Assembly (NCBI RefSeq): GCF_026342035.1
Contig: NZ_JAPENM010000004.1
Location: forward strand, 248,001 to 312,000
Direction of reading: 5' to 3'
Source: Aldersonia sp. NBC_00410
GTDB lineage: Bacteria > Actinomycetota > Actinomycetes > Mycobacteriales > Mycobacteriaceae
DNA: 64,000 nucleotides
Shown: positions 18,030 to 28,163 of the stretch, in pieces
How positions within the stretch are numbered: position 1 is the stretch's first letter
How the letters are laid out: every line of letters begins with the position of its first letter
Position numbers and translations under genes: made by a program
Notes under the pieces: model-generated
The model's input: only the letters and a program-made list of their open reading frames with translations
What the model was told of the DNA's origin: nothing
Database searches by the model: none

Positions 18030-18989
18030 TCAGGAGCGGGTGGCCAGCGAACGCACGAAGAAGCGCAGGTTCGAGGGGCGCTCCGCGAGCCTGCGCATGA
18101 AGTAGCCGTACCACTGGCTGCCGTAGGGCACGTACACGCGCATGGTGTGGCCCGCGTCGGCGAGGCGAGTCTGTTCGATGTCGCGGATGCCGTACAACAT
18201 CTGATGTTCGAAATCGGTTGATTTGCGCCGGGTTTCGCGGGCGAGCCGGCCCGCCTCGGCGATCATCGACGGATCGTGCGAGGCGACCATCGGGTAGCCG
18301 CCGCCCCGCATCAGCACGCCGAGGCAGCGCCGGTAGGAATCGTCCACCTCCGCGCGGTCGGTGAACGCCACCGACTCCGGTTCTGCATAGGCGCCCTTGC
18401 ACAGCCGGATCCGCGATCCCGGCCCGGACAGTTCCCGGCAGTCGTCCTCGGCGCGTCGCAGGTAGGCCTGCAGCACTGTGCCGAGCCAGGGGAACTGCGA
18501 ACGCAGTTCGCGCACGATCCCCAGGGTGGTGTCGGTGGTGGTGTGGTCCTCGGCGTCCACGGTCACCCAGACGCTCGACTCCTGCGCTTGCGTACAGATC
18601 TTCCAGGCGTTCTCCAGCGCGATCTTCGGCCCGTCCGTCGGCAGGGCGGCGCCGAGCGCGGACAGTTTCACCGACACCTCGGTCGGCATCACACCGCGCT
18701 CGTTCGCCGTTCGAGCACCGAGCGCGGTGATCAATGCGAGGTACTCGGTGACCGTCGAATCCGCGGCCGCGCGGTCGGTTGTATCCTCGCCGAGGAAGTC
18801 GACACTCACAACGCGGTCGCTTGCCAGCAACTCGGAGACCACCTCGAGCACCTGCGGCCGTGCCGCACCGGCGATGAACCGCTCGACGATGCGCCTGCTG
18901 ACCGGGGCGCGGGTGACGGCCCGTTCCATTCGCGGCGAACGGGCCGCGGCGAGGATCGCCGGACGAAGCGGGTTGGACAGACGACTCAC
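18030..18989 (-). CDS. putB: Proline dehydrogenase
   Basis: 319 residues, FAD-dependent TIM barrel that oxidises proline to pyrroline-5-carboxylate at the membrane. Landmarks: VSVKLSALG (about residues 105-113), VTVDAEDHTTTD, LQAYLRRAEDD, RIRLCKGAYAEPESVAF and the C-terminal substrate-binding helix YFMRRLAERPSN, whose two Arg bind the proline carboxylate. Single-domain monofunctional form, as in Gram-positive bacteria. The GTG start overlaps the pruA stop as GTGA (18986-18989), so proline is degraded by two coupled enzymes. Equivalent to Rv1188. Confidence 0.96.
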   Translation of the reverse strand: MSRLSNPLRPAILAAARSPRMERAVTRAPVSRRIVERFIAGAARPQVLEVVSELLASDRVVSVDFLGEDTTDRAAADSTVTEYLALITALGARTANERGVMPTEVSVKLSALGAALPTDGPKIALENAWKICTQAQESSVWVTVDAEDHTTTDTTLGIVRELRSQFPWLGTVLQAYLRRAEDDCRELSGPGSRIRLCKGAYAEPESVAFTDRAEVDDSYRRCLGVLMRGGGYPMVASHDPSMIAEAGRLARETRRKSTDFEHQMLYGIRDIEQTRLADAGHTMRVYVPYGSQWYGYFMRRLAERPSNLRFFVRSLATRS

Positions 18990-20629
18990 AGGTCGCCACC
19001 CATATGCGGGTACCGGTAGTCGGTCGGCGGCACGAAGGTCTCCTTGATCGTGCGCGCCGACGTCCAGCGCAACAGATTCAGCGGCGATCCCGCTTTGTCA
19101 TTGGTGCCCGACGCCCGCGCGCCACCGAATGGCTGCTGCCCCACCACCGCACCGGTCGGCTTGTCGTTGACGTAGAAGTTGCCCGCCGCGAACCGCAGTG
19201 CGGACGCGGCCTCGGCTACCGCCGCTCGGTCCTGCGCGACCACCGCACCGGTCAGGGCGTACGGCGCGGCAGATTCGACCTCGCCGAGCACATCGGCGAA
19301 TGCGCCGGGGTCGGCGTCGTCGTAGACGTGTACCGACAGGATCGGACCGAAGTACTCCGTGGCGAACGCTTCGTCGCGTGGGTCCTGCGCGAGCAGCACT
19401 GTCGGGCGCACGAACCAGCCGTCCGTATCGTCGTACTTCCCACCGACCGGGATCTCGACACCCGGTGCGCCGCGGGCCCGTTCGATCGCGGCGACGTTCT
19501 TGTCGTAGGCCCGCCGGTCGATCACTGCGCCGCCGAAGTTGGTCAGGTCTGCGACATCGCCATAGCCGAGTTCGTCTGCCTGCGCCAAGAATTCGTCGCC
19601 CATTCGCCGCCACACCGAGCGCGGAATGTAGGCGCGCGATGCGGCCGAACACTTCTGGCCCTGGTACTCGAAGGCGCCGCGAATGAGTGCGGTGCGCAGC
19701 ACGTCCGGATCCGCGGACGAGTGTGCGACGACGAAGTCCTTGCCGCCCGTCTCACCGACCAGCCGCGGATAACCGCGGTAGCGTTCGATATTGGCCCCGA
19801 CCTCGCGCCAGAGGTACTGAAAGGTCTTGGTGGACCCGGTGAAATGGATGCCGGCCAGGTGCGGATCGGCCAGCGCGACCTCGGACAGTTGCGCCCCGTC
19901 ACCGGTGACGAGGTTGATCACGCCGGGCGGCAGCCCTGCTTCCTCGAGCAGCCGCATGGTCAGGTACGCCGCGAGCGTCTGCGTCGGCGAGGGTTTCCAC
20001 ACCACCGTGTTGCCCATCAACGCGGGCGCGGTCGGCAGGTTGCCTGCGATCGCACTGAAGTTGAACGGCGTGATCGCGTAGACGAATCCCTCGAGCGGTC
20101 GGTATTCCAGCCGATTCCACACGCCCGGCGAAGAATTCGGTTGCTGAGCGAGAATGTTTCGCGCGAAAGCGACGTTGAACCGCCAGAAGTCGACGAGTTC
20201 GCAGGGCGCGTCGATCTCGGCCTGCGCCACGCTCTTGGACTGGCCGAGCATCGTGGCGGCGGCAATCGTTTCGCGCCACGATCCGGACAGCAGATCAGCT
20301 GCGCGCAGCAGAATCGCAGCCCGATCGTCGAAGGACATCGCCCGCCATTCACCGGCCGCGGCCAGCGCGGCGTCGATCGCGGCGCGCGCCTCCTCGTGGG
20401 TGGTCTGCGAGTAGCTGCCCAGCACGGTGCGGTGTGCGTGCGGTTCGACGATCTGGGCTCGCTCGCCGGTGCCGCGGCGATGCTCGCCGCCGATGACCAG
20501 GGGTACGTCGATGGGCTCGGCTTCGAGCTCTTTCAGCTTCGCGGTGATCCTGGCCCGCTCCGGACTGCCCGGCGCGTAACCGTGCACCGGCTCGTTGGTG
20601 GGTTCCGGAACCGATGTGATCGCATCCAT
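18986..20629 (-). CDS. pruA: 1-pyrroline-5-carboxylate dehydrogenase
   Basis: 547 residues. NAD-dependent aldehyde dehydrogenase converting glutamate semialdehyde to glutamate, the second step of proline breakdown. Seen: ITPFNFSAIAGNLPTAPALM, WKPSPTQTL, FTGSTKTFQYLW, the glutamate motif GETGGKDFVV and the catalytic cysteine in YQGQKCSAASRAYIP (about residues 325-339). GGAGG lies five bases before the ATG. The 5' leader carries a copy of a 28-bp repeat also found inside dapC (see 20645). Equivalent to Rv1187. Confidence 0.96.
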   Translation of the reverse strand: MDAITSVPEPTNEPVHGYAPGSPERARITAKLKELEAEPIDVPLVIGGEHRRGTGERAQIVEPHAHRTVLGSYSQTTHEEARAAIDAALAAAGEWRAMSFDDRAAILLRAADLLSGSWRETIAAATMLGQSKSVAQAEIDAPCELVDFWRFNVAFARNILAQQPNSSPGVWNRLEYRPLEGFVYAITPFNFSAIAGNLPTAPALMGNTVVWKPSPTQTLAAYLTMRLLEEAGLPPGVINLVTGDGAQLSEVALADPHLAGIHFTGSTKTFQYLWREVGANIERYRGYPRLVGETGGKDFVVAHSSADPDVLRTALIRGAFEYQGQKCSAASRAYIPRSVWRRMGDEFLAQADELGYGDVADLTNFGGAVIDRRAYDKNVAAIERARGAPGVEIPVGGKYDDTDGWFVRPTVLLAQDPRDEAFATEYFGPILSVHVYDDADPGAFADVLGEVESAAPYALTGAVVAQDRAAVAEAASALRFAAGNFYVNDKPTGAVVGQQPFGGARASGTNDKAGSPLNLLRWTSARTIKETFVPPTDYRYPHMGGDL

Positions 20630-20644
20630 GGCGCCCTCCGTATT

Positions 20645-20672
20645 TTCGGGTCGCTCCGCAGGCTCCGCTCCT
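20645..20672 (+). repeat. 28-bp dispersed repeat, copy in the pruA leader
   Basis: Begins TTCGGGTCGCTCCGCAGGCT and continues for eight more bases. The identical 28 bases occur in opposite orientation at 21245-21272 inside dapC. This copy lies 16 bases upstream of the pruA start codon, so it is in the mRNA leader or promoter. The remaining part of the 114-bp gap up to 20743 has no other feature. Confidence 0.85.
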
Positions 20673-20743
20673 GCTTCACTCGCCAGGTTAGCGCCAGATC
20701 GGCCGCGCGGCGCCGCACGTGCCGAGGCGAAACCGCGCGAACA

Positions 20744-21889
20744 TCACGCCAGACGCAGCGCGGCTTCCTCGATCCGCTCATCGGTCGCGGTGAGCGCGAC
20801 CCGCACGTACTCGGCACCGCCGGGGCCGTAGAAATCACCGGGTGCGACGAGGATTCCGCGCGCGGCCAGCCAGTCGAGCGTGTCGCGGCAAGGCTCGCCG
20901 CGGGTGGCCCACAGGTAGAGACCGGCCTCGGAATGATCGACAGTGAATCCGGCACCGAGCAGCGCGGCGAGCAGTCGCTCGCGCCGGGCGCGGTAGCGCT
21001 CGCGCTGCTCGTTCTCGTGCTCGTCGTCGTTCAGCGCGGCGGTCATCGCGGCCTGCACCGGGAACGGCAGCATCATGCCCGCGTGCTTGCGCACGGCGAG
21101 CAGTTCGCGGACGAGGGCCGGGTCGCCGGTGACGAAGCCGGCGCGGTAACCGGCGAGGTTCGACGTCTTGGACAGCGAATGCACCGCAAGCAGATTTGTG
21201 TGGTCGCCGCCGCACACCTCGGGATCGAGGATCGAGGGGGCAAAAGGAGCGGAGCCTGCGGAGCGACCCGAAGGCGCCCCCTCCCAGACCAGGCCCAGAT
21301 AGCACTCGTCGGAGGCGACAATGGCGCCACGCTCGCGGGCGAAGTCCACCACCTTGCGCAGATGGTCCACGCCGAGCACCCGACCGGTCGGGTTGGACGG
21401 CGAATTCACATAGATCAGCGCGGGCGACTGCGGACCGAGTCGGGTCAGCCCGTCCGCGCGCACCACCTCCGCACCGACAAGCAGCGCACCCACCTCGTAG
21501 GTGGGGTAGGCCAACTCGGGGATGACGACCAGGTCGCTTGGACCCAACCCGAGCTGATGCGGCAACGCCGCGATCAGTTCCTTGGTCCCTATCGCCGGCA
21601 GCACCGCGTCATCGGCGATGCCGCCGATGCCGTAGCGCCGCAACAGCGCCTTCGCAGCCGCCTGACGCAGTTCCGGCGTGCCCGCCGTGAGCGGGTAGCC
21701 GGGAGCGTCGGAAGCGGCGCTGAGTGCGTTGCGAATCACCGGCGCCACGGGGTCCACCGGGGTCCCGACCGAGAGGTCGACGATGCCACCGGAATGTCCG
21801 GCCGCGGTCGCCTTCGCCGCGGCGATGGTGTCCCAGGGGAAATCGGGAAGCCGTGCCGACACCGGCCGACGGCTGATCCGATTGGTCAA
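20744..21889 (-). CDS. dapC: N-succinyldiaminopimelate aminotransferase
   Basis: 381 residues from TTG 21889, or 372 from GTG 21862. PLP enzyme of fold type I in the lysine/DAP pathway. Landmarks: VDLSVGTPVDPVAP, YVNSPSNPTGRVLG, SDECYLGL, the PLP lysine in VHSLSKTSNLAGYR, and YLWATRGEPCRDT. TTG is favoured by GAGGAC at a good distance; GTG matches the start of mycobacterial DapC. After WEGAP the protein carries SGRSAGSAPFAP, a stretch absent from the mycobacterial homologue and encoded by the 28-bp repeat at 21245. Directly follows fdxC. Confidence 0.93.
   Translation of the reverse strand: MTNRISRRPVSARLPDFPWDTIAAAKATAAGHSGGIVDLSVGTPVDPVAPVIRNALSAASDAPGYPLTAGTPELRQAAAKALLRRYGIGGIADDAVLPAIGTKELIAALPHQLGLGPSDLVVIPELAYPTYEVGALLVGAEVVRADGLTRLGPQSPALIYVNSPSNPTGRVLGVDHLRKVVDFARERGAIVASDECYLGLVWEGAPSGRSAGSAPFAPSILDPEVCGGDHTNLLAVHSLSKTSNLAGYRAGFVTGDPALVRELLAVRKHAGMMLPFPVQAAMTAALNDDEHENEQRERYRARRERLLAALLGAGFTVDHSEAGLYLWATRGEPCRDTLDWLAARGILVAPGDFYGPGGAEYVRVALTATDERIEEAALRLA
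21245..21272 (-). repeat. 28-bp dispersed repeat inserted in-frame in dapC
   Basis: Read leftward it is identical to the 28 bases at 20645-20672. In the dapC frame it encodes most of the peptide SGRSAGSAPF, between the segments YLGLVWEGAP and PSILDPEVCGG. The homologous M. tuberculosis protein has a much shorter loop here. The two copies are inverted relative to one another and about 570 bp apart. Confidence 0.85.
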
Positions 21890-21890
21890 A

Positions 21891-22214
21891 TCAGTCCTCA
21901 CCCATGGGCGGGAGTTCCTTGATGAACGCCGGGTCGTGATCGACCTTGCCCAGCTTGGCTGCGCCGCCCGGGGAGCCCAGGTCGTCGAAGAAGTCGGCGT
22001 TGGCGCTGACGTACCCGTTCCACTGGTCCGGCGCGTCATCCTCGTAGAAGATCGCCTCGACAGGGCAAACCGGTTCGCACGCACCGCAATCCACGCACTC
22101 GTCGGGGTGGATGTACAGCATCCTGCCGCCCTCGTAGATGCAGTCGACAGGGCATTCCTCGATGCATGCCTTGTCCATCACGTCCACGCATGGCTCAGCG
22201 ATAATGTACGTCAC
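21891..22214 (-). CDS. fdxC: Seven-iron ferredoxin FdxC
   Basis: 107 residues. The N-terminal part MTYIIAEPCVDVMDKACIEE with C9, C17, C21 and the following CPVDC supplies ligands for one cluster, and CVDCGACEPVCPVEAI (about residues 40-55) for the other. This is the [3Fe-4S][4Fe-4S] pattern of mycobacterial FdxC. Electron carrier in the cytoplasm; partner unknown. GTG start with GAGGGA upstream. It precedes dapC with one base between its stop and the TTG, the same order as Rv1177-Rv1178. Confidence 0.95.
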   Translation of the reverse strand: MTYIIAEPCVDVMDKACIEECPVDCIYEGGRMLYIHPDECVDCGACEPVCPVEAIFYEDDAPDQWNGYVSANADFFDDLGSPGGAAKLGKVDHDPAFIKELPPMGED

Positions 22215-22385
22215 TGCCGTCCCTCGTTTCCCTTACCACTCGATGTCACCTGCGAGTGCGACGCGCCGATCGGCGTATCGCGTCGCTCGATGCAAGAGTA
22301 TCGCCCTGCCGATCGAACGCATTCCAATAAGCCTGCCCTTACCACACCCACCGGTCCGGCAACGCTCGTTCGTGTGCCGATCCGC

Positions 22386-24980
22386 TCACGCCGCCGGGCT
22401 GCCCTCACGCTGCGCGTACTTGGTCGTGCGCTCCCGGGCGGGCCGGTCTATCCCCTCGGCGATCGCGCGCAACTCGGCGACCGTCTTCGCCGAACCGTGC
22501 TGCGACCCGGCCATGCGCGAGATGGTCTCCTCCATCAGGGTGCCGCCGAGATCGTTCGCGCCGCCCTCGAGCATCACCTGGCTGCCCGTGACGCCGAGCT
22601 TCACCCAGCTGGTCTGCACGTTGTGGATACGGCCGTGCAGCATGATCCGGGCAAGGGCATGCACCGCGCGATTGTCCCGATTCGTCGGCCCCGGCCGGGC
22701 CGCGCCCGCGAGGTAAAGAGGCGCGGACTGATGCACGAACGGCAGCGGAACGAACTCCGTGAACCCACCGGTCTCGTCCTGGATCCCGCGCAGCACCCGC
22801 AAATGGCCTACCCAGTGTTTCGGGTTGTCGACGTGGCCGTACATCATCGTCGAGCTCGAGCGCAGCCCCACTTGATGCGCGGTGGTGACCACCTCGACCC
22901 AGCTCGCCGTCGGCAGCTTGCCCTTGGTGAGCACCCAGCGCACCTCGTCGTCGAGGATCTCCGCGGCAGTGCCCGGGATGGTGTCCAGCCCGGCCTCACG
23001 CAGCTCGATCAGCCAGTCCCGGATGCTCTGCCCCGAGCGCGCAGCGCCGTTGACGATCTCCATCGGGCTGAACGCGTGCACGTGCATGGACGGCACCCGC
23101 TTCTTCACCGCCCGCACCAGATCGGCGTAGCCCGACGCCGGCAGCTCGGGGTCGATCCCGCCCTGCATGCACACCTCGGTGGCGCCGTCGACGTACGCCT
23201 CCCAGGCACGGTCGGCGACGTCGTCGGTGGACAGCGTGTACGCGTCCGCGTCGCCCTTGCGCTGCGCGAACGCGCAGAACCGGCAGCCGGTGTAGCAGAT
23301 GTTGGTGAAGTTGATGTTCCGGTTCACCACGTAGGTGATCTCGTCACCTACCGTCTCCCGGCGCAGGTCGTTGGCCAATGCGGTCATCGCCTCGAGCCCC
23401 GGACCATCCGCAGTTGCCAGCGCAAGGTACTCGGAATCGGTGCAACCGGCCGGGTCCTGCTCGGCCGAGCGCAGCGCGGCCAGCACGTCGGTGTCCACCC
23501 GCACCGGCGCGCTCAACGACAACACCTGCTCGCGCACGGTTTCCCAGTCGCCGAACGCGCTGCCGAGGTCGCTGCGCGTCTCGGTATTGCGCCCATCGGT
23601 GTCGATCGCGGCGTGCAGGTCGGTGCGGCCGGCCGACTCCCACGACTCGTCGGGTTCCTGCCACGGCAATCCCACCGGGGTCACATCGGTACGCGCGAGT
23701 CCGGTCGCCGGATCGGCGAGGGCGGCGACGTGGCGGGCGATCCTCGGGTCGATCCACGGCGAGCCCGCCAGGACGTATTCCGGCTGTGCGGCGGTGCGTT
23801 CGGTGAGCGTGTAGCCGGCATCCGCGGTGATCTCGGCGAGCGTGTCCAGGTTCGGCCAGGGCCGTTCCGGGTTGACGTGGTCGGGCGTGAGCGGCGAAAC
23901 ACCACCCCAGTCGTCGACACCCGCCTCGACCAGCTCGCGGCATTCGGTCGCCGACACCAGGTTCGGTGGCGCCTGAATCCGCATCCGCGGCCCGAGCAAC
24001 AGGCGGGCCACCGCGATGGTGGCGCGGAACTCCTCGATACCCGCGTTCGGGGCGTGCCGCATCACGGTGTCGTCCTTGGCCAGGAAGTTCTGCACAATCA
24101 CTTCTTGAATGTGCCCGAATGCCTTGTGCGACTTGCGGATCGCCATGATCGACTCGGCCCGCTCGCGCACCGTCTCGCCGATGCCGACCAGGATCCCGGT
24201 GGTGAACGGCACGGACAATCGGCCCGCGTCGGTGAGGGTGCGCAGCCGCACGGCCGGGTCCTTGTCCGGGCTGCCGTAGTGGCATTCGCCGCGATCGGTG
24301 AACAGCCGGGTCGACGTGGTTTCGAGCATCATGCCCATCGACGGCGCGACCGGCTTGAGCCGCGACATCTCCTCCCAGCTGAGCACGCCGGGATTGAGAT
24401 GGGGCAGCAACCCGGTCTCTTCCAGCACCCGGATGGACATCGCGCGCACGTAGTCCAGCGTGGAGTCGTAGCCACGCTCGTCGAGCCACTGCTTGGCCTC
24501 GGGCCAGCGGTCCTCGGGGCGGTCACCGAGGGTGAACAGTGCCTCCTTGCAGCCCAGCTCCGCGCCCCGGCGGGCGATATCGAGCACCTCGTCCGGTTCG
24601 AGGTAGGCGCCGCGCCCCTCGGCCCGCAGCTTGCCCGGCACGGTGACGAACGTGCAGTAGTGGCATTTGTCCCGGCACAGCCGGGTGAGCGGGATGAACA
24701 CCTTGCGCGAATAGCTGACCGTCTTCGGCCGGCCCGCGGATTCCAGCCCCACGTCGCGCACCCGTGCCGCCGAACGACACAGGTCGGCGAGGTCGTCGCC
24801 GCGGGCGGTCAGCAGCACCTCGGCCTCGTCGACGTTGAGCGTGGCGCCGTCGCGAGCGCGGCGCAGCACCCGTCGCATCGCCGACGACGTCGGCACCGGA
24901 CGCGCCGCCGAGGATGTCGGCACAGGCGCGAGTTTGGCGGGCACAGTCGGATCCGGCAGCAGGGTCACGACGTCGATCAT
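22386..24980 (-). CDS. fbiC: 7,8-didemethyl-8-hydroxy-5-deazariboflavin synthase FbiC
   Basis: 864 residues, a fusion of two radical-SAM enzymes (CofG and CofH) that together build the deazaflavin chromophore Fo of coenzyme F420 from tyrosine and the ribityl-uracil precursor. The first cluster motif is [10 protein letters not shown] (about residues 90-99), the second [10 protein letters not shown] (about 565-574). Further CofH signatures are [10 protein letters not shown] and [10 protein letters not shown]. The ATG at 24980 gives a length close to the 856 of M. tuberculosis FbiC. Divergent from the YdbS-like gene. An equally long open frame on the opposite strand is a shadow. Confidence 0.97.
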   Translation of the reverse strand: MIDVVTLLPDPTVPAKLAPVPTSSAARPVPTSSAMRRVLRRARDGATLNVDEAEVLLTARGDDLADLCRSAARVRDVGLESAGRPKTVSYSRKVFIPLTRLCRDKCHYCTFVTVPGKLRAEGRGAYLEPDEVLDIARRGAELGCKEALFTLGDRPEDRWPEAKQWLDERGYDSTLDYVRAMSIRVLEETGLLPHLNPGVLSWEEMSRLKPVAPSMGMMLETTSTRLFTDRGECHYGSPDKDPAVRLRTLTDAGRLSVPFTTGILVGIGETVRERAESIMAIRKSHKAFGHIQEVIVQNFLAKDDTVMRHAPNAGIEEFRATIAVARLLLGPRMRIQAPPNLVSATECRELVEAGVDDWGGVSPLTPDHVNPERPWPNLDTLAEITADAGYTLTERTAAQPEYVLAGSPWIDPRIARHVAALADPATGLARTDVTPVGLPWQEPDESWESAGRTDLHAAIDTDGRNTETRSDLGSAFGDWETVREQVLSLSAPVRVDTDVLAALRSAEQDPAGCTDSEYLALATADGPGLEAMTALANDLRRETVGDEITYVVNRNINFTNICYTGCRFCAFAQRKGDADAYTLSTDDVADRAWEAYVDGATEVCMQGGIDPELPASGYADLVRAVKKRVPSMHVHAFSPMEIVNGAARSGQSIRDWLIELREAGLDTIPGTAAEILDDEVRWVLTKGKLPTASWVEVVTTAHQVGLRSSSTMMYGHVDNPKHWVGHLRVLRGIQDETGGFTEFVPLPFVHQSAPLYLAGAARPGPTNRDNRAVHALARIMLHGRIHNVQTSWVKLGVTGSQVMLEGGANDLGGTLMEETISRMAGSQHGSAKTVAELRAIAEGIDRPARERTTKYAQREGSPAA

Positions 24981-25064
24981 GCGCCACCCCGGACCCGGCC
25001 TGCCACCGTGGGGGCTGACGTGCTGGTCGTGGACGGTTCGGCGGTGTTCGGGGAGCATGGCGAC

Positions 25065-25556
25065 ATGTCGCGCGTGACGATGGTCGACCCGGCCTGGCGG
25101 CCCAGCCACAAAGCGCGCTGGTTGTGGGCGATCAATGCCGCGCTGCTCTGGCTCGTCGTACTCGTCGCGCAGGTGGTGTGGGCAGTCGCCGACGGTTCGA
25201 TCGCCCGCTGGCACGCGGTGGCCCTCGTGGCAACGCTGGTCGCCGGCGCCGTGCACATCGGGGTGGTACCCGCCTGGCGCTACGCGGTGCACCGCTGGGA
25301 GATCAGCGAGAACGCCGTCTACACCAGGACCGGCTGGTTCAACCAGGAGCGCCGGATCGCACCGATCTCGCGAGTGCAGACCGTGGACACCGAGCGCGGA
25401 CCGATCGACCGGCTGCTCGGGCTGGCCACCGTCACGGTCACCACGGCCTCGGCCGCGGGCGCGGTGAAGATCACCGCGCTCGATCTCGATGTCGCCGAGC
25501 GGACCGTCGCACGGCTCACCGCGATCGCCGGCGGCACCGGCGAGGACGCGACGTGA
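25065..25556 (+). CDS. PH-domain (bPH2/DUF304) membrane protein, YdbS-like
   Basis: 163 residues. Two hydrophobic helices (about residues 20-40 and 46-66) are followed by one bPH2 domain (DUF304) starting at [20 protein letters not shown] and containing [28 protein letters not shown] short YdbS-type protein next to a long YdbT-type protein is a recurring pair; in Bacillus subtilis it is linked to resistance to some antimicrobial peptides. GGGGAG lies eight bases before the ATG at 25065. The stop overlaps the next GTG (GTGA). Confidence 0.85.
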   Translation: MSRVTMVDPAWRPSHKARWLWAINAALLWLVVLVAQVVWAVADGSIARWHAVALVATLVAGAVHIGVVPAWRYAVHRWEISENAVYTRTGWFNQERRIAPISRVQTVDTERGPIDRLLGLATVTVTTASAAGAVKITALDLDVAERTVARLTAIAGGTGEDAT

Positions 25557-27094
25557 CGATCTCGGTGCCACCGCCCGAGCAGGGCGCGGCGGCGCAGGCC
25601 CACGAGGAGGTGTTGCCCTGGCGGCGGCTCGACCGGCGCATGCTGCTCGTCCATCCGGTGCACGAGGCGGTGCGGCTCGCGCCTGCCCTCCTCGCGGCCG
25701 TGCTGCTGGGCAGCCGAAGCGACAACCATGTGTGGGGCCTGCTCGGTCTGGCCGTCGTGGTCGGCCTCGCGATCGCCCGCTGGTTCACCACGACCTACCG
25801 GATCGGGCCGGTGCACATCGAACTGCGCACCGGACTGTTCCAGCGCAAGTTGCTCTCGGTACCGCGCTCGCGGATCCGATCGGTGGACGTCGAGTCGACG
25901 CTGCTGCACCGAGCGCTCGGTCTCGCGGTGGTGCATGTCGGCACGGGTCGGCAGGAGCGCAAGGACACCGGTTTCCGGCTCAACGCGCTCGATGCTCGCG
26001 GCGTGCCGCAATTGCGGGCGGCGCTGCTGCGCACGGCACCGGCGGAAACCGCACCCGACGAAGCACCGGTTCGGCCGGCTCCACCGGTTGGCATCGAGAT
26101 CGCGCACTTCTCCCCCGGTTGGGTCCGCTACGCGCCGCTTTCGCTGACCGGGCTGGCCATCGTCGCGCCGGTCGCGGGGCTGCTGGCGCAGTACGGCGCG
26201 GTCGAATGGGTAGCCGAATCGGGCGCGGTCACCGGCGGGGTTCATGCCGCGGAACGGCTCGGCGTGCTGGTCGCGGTGGTGATCGGAATTGCGCTACTGC
26301 TCGCCCTGACCAGTGCGGCCGCGTGCGCGTCCTATCTGCTGCGCTGGGGCGGGTTGCGCGTCGTGGACGACGGCGCCACCCTGCACTGCGAAAGCGGCGT
26401 GCTGACCACGCGGGCCGTCACACTCGATCGCAACCGGCTGCGCGGCGCGACCGTCGCCGAACCCCTGCTCCTGCGCGCGGTCGGTGGCGGCGAAGTCGAG
26501 GCAATCATGACCGGGAGCCGACGGCAGCAGAAGGTGCTTCCGCAGTCGCCGCGCGGCGAGGTCGATCGGGTGATGAATCATCTGCTCGGCTCGGCGGCGC
26601 AGTACTCGGTCGGGCTGCGCACGCACGGGCCTGCCGCGGCGCGCCGACGGGTTACGCGGGCGGTGCTGCCGGTGTTGCTCGGCGCCCTCGGCCTCGCGAT
26701 CGCGCAGCTTGCCGGCGCACCGATTCCGTGGCCGGCATGGCTCGCCGTGGCGGTACTCGCGACGGCAGCACTCGCGCTGGCCTGGGACCGCTACCGCGGC
26801 CTCGGCCACGCGGTACTGGAAACCGAACCGAACTGGCTGATCACCCGCAGCGGCTCGCTCGACCGCGAACGGCACTGCATCGAGGCAGACGGCATCGTGG
26901 GCTGGACGGTGCGGCAGAGCTTCTTTCAGCGCCGTGCGGGCTTGGCGACGGTTTCGGCGGCCACTGCGGCCGGCGCCGGCCGCTACGACGTGGCGGACTT
27001 GCCGGCCGGGCAGGCTTGGGATCTGGTTGAGCAGGCGCAGCCGGGCGCGGGCGATCGCTGGGCCGTCCACAGCGCGCGCACAATGGTTGAGTGA
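25553..27094 (+). CDS. Multi-PH-domain (bPH2/DUF304) membrane protein, YdbT-like
   Basis: 513 residues. Three bPH2 repeats alternate with pairs of transmembrane helices. The first starts near [19 protein letters not shown], the second near [20 protein letters not shown], the third near [20 protein letters not shown]. Each is followed by the conserved R-x-R-x-V pattern ([22 protein letters not shown]). Size and architecture match YdbT. It overlaps the YdbS-like gene and udgB by four bases on either side, so all three are one transcription unit. Molecular role unknown. Confidence 0.85.
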   Translation: MTISVPPPEQGAAAQAHEEVLPWRRLDRRMLLVHPVHEAVRLAPALLAAVLLGSRSDNHVWGLLGLAVVVGLAIARWFTTTYRIGPVHIELRTGLFQRKLLSVPRSRIRSVDVESTLLHRALGLAVVHVGTGRQERKDTGFRLNALDARGVPQLRAALLRTAPAETAPDEAPVRPAPPVGIEIAHFSPGWVRYAPLSLTGLAIVAPVAGLLAQYGAVEWVAESGAVTGGVHAAERLGVLVAVVIGIALLLALTSAAACASYLLRWGGLRVVDDGATLHCESGVLTTRAVTLDRNRLRGATVAEPLLLRAVGGGEVEAIMTGSRRQQKVLPQSPRGEVDRVMNHLLGSAAQYSVGLRTHGPAAARRRVTRAVLPVLLGALGLAIAQLAGAPIPWPAWLAVAVLATAALALAWDRYRGLGHAVLETEPNWLITRSGSLDRERHCIEADGIVGWTVRQSFFQRRAGLATVSAATAAGAGRYDVADLPAGQAWDLVEQAQPGAGDRWAVHSARTMVE

Positions 27095-27840
27095 CCGCCG
27101 CAGGCATCGACAGCATCACCGCGCTCGACGCTGCAGTCACCCAGTGCCGCGCCTGCCCGCGCCTGGTCGCCTGGCGAGAGCAGGTCGCCCACGACAAGCG
27201 CGCGGCCTACCGCGACGAAACATATTGGGGCAGGCCAGTTCCCGGATTCGGGCCGCCGGACGCGCGGCTCTTGATCGTCGGGCTGGCACCGGCCGCGCAC
27301 GGCGCCAACCGCACCGGGCGAATGTTCACCGGCGATCGCAGTGGCGACGTACTCTATGCCGCGCTGCATGCGGTCGGCCTGGCGAGCCAACCGACGGCCA
27401 CCCGACTCGACGACGGCCTCGAACTCTTCGGCACCCGGATCACCGCGCCGGTGCACTGCGCACCGCCGGACAACAAGCCGACCCCTGCCGAGCGCGACCG
27501 TTGCCGCAGCTGGCTGGAGACCGAACTACCGCTGCTCGCACCGACATTGCGGGCGATCGTCGTGCTCGGCGGCTTCGGCTGGCAGGCGCTGTTACCGGTC
27601 CTGGCCGCAAGCGGATGGGCGGTGCCGCGGCCACGGCCCAAGTTCGGTCACGGCGCGCATGTCACGCTGTCCGGCCGCGAAAACCCGCTGGAACTCTTCG
27701 GCTGCTACCACGTCAGTCAGCAGAACACCTTCACCGGACGGCTGACGCCGGCAATGCTGGAGCAGGTGCTTGCGACTGCTGCCACGGCAGCAGGACTTCA
27801 GCGGGCGACCGGCGCGGCCATGTCACGAAAGATCAGATAA
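27091..27840 (+). CDS. udgB: Type-5 uracil-DNA glycosylase
   Basis: 249 residues. Removes uracil (and often hypoxanthine) from DNA. Family-5 motif A is GLAPAAHGANRTGRMFTGD (about residues 69-87), without the polar Asp/Asn of family 1 enzymes; motif B is HVSQQNTFTG (about 207-216). Cysteines for a [4Fe-4S] cluster are seen in CRACPRL and in VHCAPPDNKPTP...CRSW. Matches Rv1259 (UdgB). GTGA overlap with the YdbT-like gene. Its last 43 bases overlap the end of the convergent small membrane-protein gene. Confidence 0.93.
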   Translation: MTAAGIDSITALDAAVTQCRACPRLVAWREQVAHDKRAAYRDETYWGRPVPGFGPPDARLLIVGLAPAAHGANRTGRMFTGDRSGDVLYAALHAVGLASQPTATRLDDGLELFGTRITAPVHCAPPDNKPTPAERDRCRSWLETELPLLAPTLRAIVVLGGFGWQALLPVLAASGWAVPRPRPKFGHGAHVTLSGRENPLELFGCYHVSQQNTFTGRLTPAMLEQVLATAATAAGLQRATGAAMSRKIR

Positions 27841-28163
27841 CCGGCCGGCACCAAACCCAACGCGAGCAGCAGCAACGACTGCCACGACTGGATCAGCAGC
27901 ACATCGCCCCCCGGGCCGCCCAACGCGCACAGCAGGAAACCCGCGCCCCAGCCGACGAGCGGCCACCCGGCGCGGCGCGTCGGTCCGGTGATCGTGCGCG
28001 CGATCAGAACCAGCACCACGTTGGCCAGCCCGGAGATCAGCGCGCTGATCGGAAACGCGACCGCACCGAGATAGGTCGGCAGAAACAGCACACCGAGGAC
28101 CGCGCTGAGGAAACCGTCGAATACGAGCACACCGAGCGTGACCCGGTCCAGCAGAGGCGTCAC
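27798..28163 (-). CDS. Small four-helix membrane protein downstream of mshB
   Basis: 121 residues, not recognised. Four hydrophobic segments are visible: LGVLVFDGFLSAVLGVLFLP, FPISALISGLANVVLVLIA, WPLVGWGAGFLLCALGG and SWQSLLLLALGLVPAGYLIF. The GTG start at 28163 overlaps the mshB stop (GTGA, 28160-28163), so expression is coupled to mshB. A gene of this kind beside mshB is common in related genera, but I cannot give it a function. The longer upstream frame belongs to mshB's shadow. The 3' end overlaps udgB. Confidence 0.75.
   Translation of the reverse strand: MTPLLDRVTLGVLVFDGFLSAVLGVLFLPTYLGAVAFPISALISGLANVVLVLIARTITGPTRRAGWPLVGWGAGFLLCALGGPGGDVLLIQSWQSLLLLALGLVPAGYLIFRDMAAPVAR

Noticed and set aside
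21729-25556. 1275-codon open frame on the plus strand
   Set aside because: Runs antisense through dapC, fdxC and fbiC, which have complete family motifs. Only its last 164 codons (from 25065) are the real YdbS-like gene.
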